Shown here: positions 57,480-64,000 of the stretch, piece by piece
Layout: every line of letters begins with the position of its first letter
How positions within the stretch are numbered: position 1 is the stretch's first letter
Assembly: GCA_963920665.1 (NCBI GenBank)
Contig: OY987273.1
Span: forward strand, 11,410,501-11,474,500
Direction of reading: 5' to 3'
Source of the DNA: Straminergon stramineum
Lineage: Eukaryota > Streptophyta > Bryopsida > Hypnales > Calliergonaceae
DNA length: 64,000 bases
Notes under the pieces: generated by a model
The model's database searches: none
The model's input: the letters and a program-made list of their open reading frames with translations, nothing else
Told to the model about the DNA's origin: nothing
Position numbers and translations under genes: made by a program

Positions 57480-58958
57480 GCATGCAATGTGCGTATAGTC
57501 ACAAGGGTCCCTTGAGGAACTGGAACCACTCATCCCGACAACTTCCTGTCATCACAAAGCAAAGGAATCAACGTCTCCACAAATCTGACCACTACAAGAG
57601 TGCCATGTCGAAATGCTACAAGAAGACTCTCAATTGCACCTTCTTACTTGGCTTTTTTGCAGGCATTTTGTGAGGAGACATGGAATACAAATCACACCAC
57701 CTTCAATGTGGCACCTCCAACATTCTCAAGTTCCACTAGGGGGCCAAGCTTTCTATTTCATCGAATGCCAACAAAGGCCTCTCTTTTTGGTCGATTTTGG
57801 ATTGAATAGATGCTACAGGGCATTTGTGTAGACATAAATTGCTATGCCAATCTAGTGATGCATGCGTAGAGTAATTTGTCACTTGGAAGACCCAATTGTT
57901 GGCGCCTTGACAAAGTAGAATTAAAAGCCTATTTTGTTGTCAATTTGCTCATGGGAATCTAGTGGTTGCCTAATCATCACAGTTACTGGAACCGAGGTAA
58001 TGAATTTCTTTACTGTCAGAGTATATCTAGTATTATCACAAGTATGAGATATGAAGATATAATGCATTGTCTCCATGTCACTGATGACAGTGTACCTGTT
58101 ATTCTTGGGGAAGATGCAAAGTTCGACAAACTATAGAAGATAAGGTGGCTAGTGATAGAAGTCTAGCAGAGGTTCAAGAGCAATTAGCATTTGAACCAAG
58201 AGGTGATAGTGGACAAAACTATGATCCCTTATAAAGGCAAATATTGCCCTATTAGATAGTACATGCTGAGGAAACTGACAAAGTGGGGAGTTAAAGTCTA
58301 GTGCTTGATTGACCCACGTCATAAATATATTTATGACTTCTAAATTTACACTAGATCTGTATTCAGAGAGACTTTGGTAGGAGGCAATACATGAGACACC
58401 AAAATTGCTCATGAGTTTGTCATACAATTAATGGAGGGCCTCCATGGCCTTGCCTACATCATTTGCACTAACAATTACTTCACATTAGTGAAGTTACTAT
58501 TAGAGCTTCGAGCGTGAGGGACATTCTATTTAGGGACGGTTCGATGCAATTGATTGGGTTTCCTGAAGTCACTACAAGACCTAAAGACCTTATCCAAGCA
58601 GCCTCATGGAACTCTTCTATGGTGAATACACAACAACAGGGACATAGCGTTAGTGTTTTTTGTTGACAAAAAGGATGTCCTTCTACTTTCCACTTTCTAC
58701 CCACCAATTCCTACTTCCGAAGAAGCATGGCTAATAGTGCCTAGACAGATTAATAGCAAAGTGAGGGACTTGCAAACTTTACCAATCCACAAAGCATATA
58801 TGGAATTCATAAGGAGAGTAGACGTGGCTAATCAGATACAAGGTAGCTACTCTAATCAAACAAGAAGTCACAAATGGTGGCACAATTTTTTTTTCTATCT
58901 ACTCGATACTTCTATTGTTAATTGCTACATTTTGAAATGTAGCATCTCAACAACTTAG
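57480..58958 (+). pseudogene. piggyBac transposase relic
   Basis: From 57915 to 58958 one frame holds the whole core of a DDE_Tnp_1_7 (piggyBac) protein. It reads VIVDKTMIPYKGKYCPIR, stop, YMLRKLTKWGVKV, stop, CLID, then ICTNNYFT (YMDNFYT in the family, so the catalytic Asp is Asn), LGTVR, DKKDVLLLSTFYPP, DVANQIQGSYSNQTRSHKWW and SIVNCYILK. In-frame stops are TAG at 57960, 58134, 58164, 58185, 58257 and 58299, TAA at 58341, and TGA at 58392, 58515, 58551 and 58623. Earlier coding traces at 57480-57830 are out of frame. No TTAA-flanked ends were identified. Confidence 0.85.
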
Positions 58959-61321
58959 AAAGGATTTAGTCTCCCATCTAAACTTTCAATTGCAACTAGC
59001 AGATGAATTGAGTCGTCTATGGAGCTTGTAGAGGAATGTTGTTTCACAATTCCATTTGTTTGTACCAAGTGTTCATAGGTTGGTGCGGACAGTGCATTGT
59101 CAGAAGTGTCGATTTTGCATGGGGTCGATGCAAACAAATTTGGTTTAAGGACAATGTAGAGGCATCTACCTATACTTTGGCGAGTACTTCCAACGTAGTC
59201 ACTACATGTTAAGGAGATAAACGGTCTGTACGTCATTACAAGAACCAGAAGTCCATAACAGTTACAAGAGTGACTCTAGTTGACATGTGTATAGTTCATA
59301 AGAAGTATTGGCAAGGAATTTTGAGTACATACTACCAACCCATAGTACTATCTCAATATTGTAGCTCTATCAAAAAGAGAATATGCTAGGTGAAGTCAAA
59401 GATAGATAGGGCATTGAGGTCATGACATATGTACATAGAAATTGGAGTAGTCGTCATTGTTTAGCATGGTGCATGAAGGTGATCAATTCATTCAACTCTC
59501 TAATCAAGGACAAAATTACATGTTTGTATGGGCATCCAACTTTAGCATATGCAAATGTTTCAACGACATGGAGACCTACATTACACATCACCTCATATAT
59601 GCAGAATACTATATATACAATGACGAAGTAATGGGCTCCTTAAAATAGATGTCTAGGTTGGATTACAATGTTATGTTCTTGTCAAATTCAATTTTGGTTT
59701 TCTTATAGGTGGATGCTATAGGCAATGCATCAAGTAGGTATCATGTACAAGTTTAGTGAACTACCTGCCTTCTTGAAGTAAACTATGGCCTACATCAACA
59801 CTTTGCTTTCCATATAGCTCCTCTAAAAGGCAATTAGGATGGAAACATGTACAATGCAATAACAATGTAACACTTTCTATTGTTGAACACTTCTTTTTTT
59901 CACAAATGAGGATGCCAATATTGGTATCCAACCCATGTGTAGTTGTTCAAAGGTTGGTCATGAAGTAATTGATTGACTTCCAAGATGCATTCGAGTTGCA
60001 ACCTTCACTCATTTGTACATTCTTTTCACATTCTTCCCGTAGCATTCATCATCATCTGAAGTTGTATTCTATGCACAAAGTAGACATCTAGTTGAACTGA
60101 GTGTTCATCAGCTATACTGTCTTATTAGGTCCGGACAACGTTGGAGTGCACGGAACGGGCAACAGGTCAAGCTCCTACTTCTGTCCTTTCACTATGTCGG
60201 TCACGTGCAACAATGACCATAGAACTATTCAAAGAGGCCCTCCTTTTGTTGAGTCAAGGAGTACTCCACATTGCAAGGTCTCAATCTCTGAAGTCTTTCT
60301 ATCTTCTTCTCTTCTGTAAATTCATTCCAACTCACTACAACATAGGCTTCAATGTGAGTATTTTTCACAAATTCTCCAGACCTCAGAAGTCCATGCAATT
60401 CGTTATCACTTGAACATAAAACATGCTGATCATGCAAGTCAACGGCTCTAAGAACTTGGTCAAACTTCATAATCTGCCAATCACCTAATTGTTTCAAAGT
60501 AATTTTTGTTCTCAGCAGCAGCAATGATGGATGGACTCAAAGTCATACGGTTAAATCCTTCCTTGTGTCATTCAAGTTTGTTCCAATGCCCTCGCAGCAT
60601 TTTCTTCTTTACAGTCTTCAGTCTCTTGGAAGACTCCGACCACTAGAGGGTTTTAGGATGACTCTAACATAAAATTATTAATAATAATATTTTCACAAGT
60701 AATTTAATCAATTTATCTTTCAAGGACTTCTTATAACTAAATCTTGCAGAACCTACAAATTGTCAAATCTTGCGGAACCTTGAAGGGTTAAGTTTCAAAT
60801 TAAATTTACAGGTATTGGAGATTTTAAGAATTCAGAGGTATTGCAAATCTCACTGAGCAGAATTAATTTATAATTCAAGTTTTGGACGTTTGTTAACAAT
60901 TTATTTTCAAAGTTATTTTTAATTCACCATTACAGAACTTCAAATCCAGAGATGAGACAAGGCGATCACGGTTAAATTTCATAAATAGAACTTTTCACTT
61001 GACAGCTGCAACAGTTGGAGCATGGGACAACTTGTGAGCTGCCTCCATTTGTGACAAGCGGTTATACAACCGAAGCCAGAATATTCTGGTTGCTCTATAC
61101 GATGACAATCACCAAATCAGGAACATATAATAAAACATCCAGGAATCAGCATCATAATTGCCTTTATCTAAAACTCAGACCAGAAATAGATCCAGTAACG
61201 ATCTCTGTATACCTTTACTCACATCATACACGGAATCTTGCGATGTAGAGAGCTTTAGTCTCTCCTCAGCAATATCGTTCACCATAACTCATCTTTGGAA
61301 ACCCAGCAAGCCTCGTAGTGC
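58959..61321. other. Repeat-derived flank between piggyBac relic and kinase
   Basis: Mostly broken short frames. A minus-strand trace at 60225-60640 (LRGHWNKLE, then MTLSPSIIAAAENKNYF and VSWNEFTEEKKIERLQRLRP) may be a decayed protein but is not recognised. From 60700 the sequence is AT-rich and may include the kinase 3' flank. No other gene seen. Confidence 0.4.
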
Positions 61322-63817
61322 TTAAAAATCATGAGCAGCAGAACTTCTTGGAGTACTGGCTCCTCCAGGCTGTCCCATCGGTGGTCGCGTCAAAGGCTTC
61401 AGCTCTTGCATAATGTCGGAGAACGTAGGCCTCTGTCTTGGATCCCTGAAAGCTTAAACAAATCCTTCAGATATTTTCACGCTCCCTGACTAATTCCAGG
61501 AAATGAGCAGCCAAACATGTATATAACAATTAAATGCAGTCTTCTTAGCTGACGTGGGTGATATCTGAAATGCTCAAACTCAGTCGTTTTCCTATGTGAC
61601 ATAGCTTTAATACAAGATATATTTGGCTGGAAAAACCAGAAACGCATGGCGCAGATAATGCCTAAGTTTTTGTTTCTTAGTTGAATCCGATGGTGACAGA
61701 AGGTTTCCACGGAAAGATTCGTTACGTACATTCGCCAGCACGCTTGAATAATATTAGCCACAGCTGGATCAATATTCTCTGGTATCGGAAGCCTTCGGTG
61801 TTGGAATCCAACAGCTCCCACCACCTGCACAACACAAGATGAGCCATTCCAAGGACATCTCATCCAACTAATAAGCGACCACACGAATTTTTAAAATTTA
61901 ATATACTAAAAAATTTTCAGATTGCGATAACTGAGCAACAGCATTTGTAATCAAGTTACAAGCGTCACTCAGGGGCTAACCTGGATAGGGTTCATGCCAG
62001 CCCAAGGTTGCTGGAGAGTCGCAAGCTCCCAGAGAATGACTCCAAAACTATACACGTCCGATCTGCACACCAGAGGAATTCATTTAAAGGTAAAACTCCA
62101 GATTCTGGTGATACCATCTAGATTTATATCTTTTTCTACCCAGACAGTTACATTGCCCTCGATGAAAGTTCCATGTCCCAGATACTGATTGGTGAACAGG
62201 GAGACAAAATTAAGATTTATGTTTCTGGGGAATGACTTTTTCTTTGGGCAATATTCCGAGGTCTGCATTCAAGAGCTTCAAGTAAATAGAAAATGCACTG
62301 CTTCAGAAAATTAGGATTCCAATTTAGTTCGCTTTGTTATATTTTTGCGAAATATAACAATTAACCTCCATAATAGCAGAAAAATTTGTTCCTTCTAGGC
62401 AAATCAAATGCACTACAAAACTTATTTTCACAACAAAAACCGAAACCAGCCTACAATTACAAATCTGTCGTGCCATAGTCTTAATCATAGACTCTGTGCC
62501 TTATCTAGAGGCGAAAGTGAACATTCATCCAAATGGAATCAATCCGATGCGTGTTCATGGCATATAATAACAAACTGACAAACAAAAGTGAGCAGATGAA
62601 AAGCTATATTAGTGTGATGGATGAGGCTTACTTTTCATCCGACAGTTCATTTCGAAGCACTTCAGGAGCCATCCACTCCGGCTGAACAGAAGTAAACCAT
62701 CAGTAAACATGAGTTGTCTAATCTACAGAAGCATAAACTGTCTAATCAACTTTCTTTGTGCTCATATTGGACACAAATCCATTTGCCCTCATTTTCATTA
62801 GAAGAAAACCGTATACTCTACTAGTTCACAAATAAGAATTGTGGACAGTACCGTTCCAGCACTCGACTTTGAGGTCAAAAATGTATTGTGCTTCAACCGG
62901 GAGAGTCCAAAATCACAGACCTTCAGAAACAAAACAATTTTAAAAATTGGTGGAAACGATAGAAGAAACTGGTCACAGAAAAAGGTTATAAGGTTGACAG
63001 CAAGCAAATGAGAAACTAAGGCTGAAAAGGAAATCCGAAGGACAGAAAGCCCATATTTAAACAAAATACTATTAAGCACGGATGTAACAGAAGCAACTCT
63101 CAGCAAACCGAACCTTCACAGTCCAGTTCTTGTCAACCAGTAAATTAGGAGACTTGAGGTCCCTATGTACTATTGGTGGTGAGGAGCGATGCAGATAATT
63201 CATTCCCTTGACCTGCAGCAAGGATACGAATACATAATCAATTGCCAAAATGACAATTGCACGGACTAACCCTAACCACCAAAAGCCTGTTCTGATATCT
63301 TGCAAGATCTCCTCCAATTCCTCTCCCTAAAGAGTAAATATAACTGCACCATTCAATACAATCTAGAATCCTCAGATAAGCAGCACAGAGTTCGGTTGTA
63401 AGAGTTTTCTTCTTTTTGAGATCCATTAGCCCAAAATAAAAATGAATTTGACCAACTCTGGCAGGAGAAATACCACGTCCAAAGCCATGCGAATACGTCG
63501 GCGCTCATCAAGCTCTCGATTAGGTCTATGAAGCAATCTGTACAGACTTCCTCTGCTCTCGTGGAACCACACCAAATTAGCAACTCTTGCACTCTGAAAA
63601 TACGTTTGCACTCAAAAAACCACGTAGTATACGAGACAGTGCCTGTACACTTTTCGAAAGTGGCGTTCACAGTTCAGAAATTCAGTGACCAAATCAGACA
63701 AAATTCAGTGACAAACCTTGGGCAAAATTCAGTGACAATCGATAGATTCGGAGGTACTGTTACTGCTCCCATGAAAAGAACCACATTCGGATGCCTCAAG
63801 CGCCTCATAATGGCCAC
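61322..63817 (-). CDS. Raf-like MAPKKK (CTR1/EDR1-type) kinase domain, 5' end outside window
   Basis: Eight minus-strand exons are joined by GT/AG introns in consistent phase: 63817-63717, 63552-63474, 63212-63114, 62920-62852, 62681-62632, 62062-61981, 61824-61730 and 61445-61322. They encode [20 protein letters not shown] (from the alphaC region on), [41 protein letters not shown] (catalytic loop HRDLKSPN), [11 protein letters not shown] (DFG), [17 protein letters not shown] (APE), [20 protein letters not shown] and [20 protein letters not shown], ending in a short Pro/Ser tail and TAA. This is the C-terminal kinase domain of the plant B-group Raf-like kinases that act in ethylene, stress and defence signalling. 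The ATP-binding loop and regulatory N-terminus lie past the window edge. No internal stops, unlike every other coding region here. Confidence 0.92.
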
Positions 63818-64000
63818 CTGATAAAACGGCACCAGGTCAACCACGAAATGAAAGTACAAGCCGAGTAAAGTGCAGGTCATCTGCTAAAATCTCTGCTAAA
63901 TTAGAATTCACTCACGAATACTCGCATAGAAAACAGTGACGTATTACAATATTCAAGCTGGAATAAACACAACAATGTATAAGGAGAAATTAACATTGCA
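63818..64000 (-). other. Kinase intron running out of the window
   Basis: It lies upstream of the first visible kinase exon (TTTTATCAG acceptor). No further exon is recognisable in the last 180 bases. Confidence 0.6.

Noticed and set aside
60225..60524. A possible small gene on the minus strand
   Set aside because: The open segment has no recognisable domain, the surrounding frame has many stops, and no splice signals were convincing. It is noted only as part of the flank.
62798..62830. Second copy of the CACTA MITE end (GAAGAAAACCGT) in a kinase intron
   Set aside because: Only about 14 bases match and there is no matching inverted end nearby, so it is likely chance.

Overview
The window looks like transposon-packed nuclear DNA of a land plant or close relative. 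It has a CTR1/EDR1-like Raf-type MAPKKK gene with short introns, TTTAGGG-like repeats and plant-type hAT, CACTA (TNP2/DUF4218/DUF4216), Ty3 and piggyBac relics. A non-seed plant such as a bryophyte would fit, but I cannot fix the species. The only gene that looks functional is the kinase on the minus strand at the right edge (61322-63817, 5' end outside the window).

Layout. 0.3-9.1 kb: LTR-like repeats and gag-like coding relics, with a 1.7 kb LTR-type insertion (5384-7091) and a CACTA-ended MITE (9101-9292). 9.5-10.9 kb: a TACAAA-rich stretch. 12093-15349: a non-autonomous hAT element with CGGAC-rich ends, sitting inside another gag-like element (about 11.6-18.1 kb). 18499-37294: an 18.8 kb element ('element A') with 27-bp terminal inverted repeats. 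It carries a DUF7869-type gene on the minus strand, a large multi-domain gene on the plus strand, and arrays of a 19-bp palindrome TATCNTCGAGTCGANGATA in front of both genes and inside the second. 37.3-40.5 kb: 'element B', with FCP1-like relics and a different palindrome, GGGAGATCTCCC. 40.6-52.5 kb: 'element C', a CACTA-type transposase split into opposite strands plus a divergent gene ending in a third FCP1-like domain, with a third motif built from GACTTC/GAAGTC half-sites. 52.8-57.2 kb: a shorter interval with element-A-like ends holding an LTR-type repeat and a Ty3 gag/protease relic. 57.5-59.0 kb: a piggyBac relic.

The strongest candidate for an undescribed system is the combination in A, B and C. 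Each carries a protein with an FCP1-like (HAD) domain whose catalytic signature is altered, and each is studded with its own short inverted-repeat motif in non-coding parts. In A the same gene also holds a GQHS motif resembling ParB/DGQHR folds and a segment resembling the SAM-binding part of N4/N6 DNA methylases. I infer a family of mobile elements with element-specific DNA-recognition sites and an accessory protein. The binding relationship is not shown by sequence alone.

Nearly all the mobile coding regions are silenced by the same kind of mutation. Long open frames are broken almost only by TAG, with fewer TGA and TAA. The stops sit where Gln (CAG), Trp (CTGG to CTAG) or Arg (CGA) is expected. 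This matches C-to-T decay at CHG and CG sites and is absent from the kinase gene.
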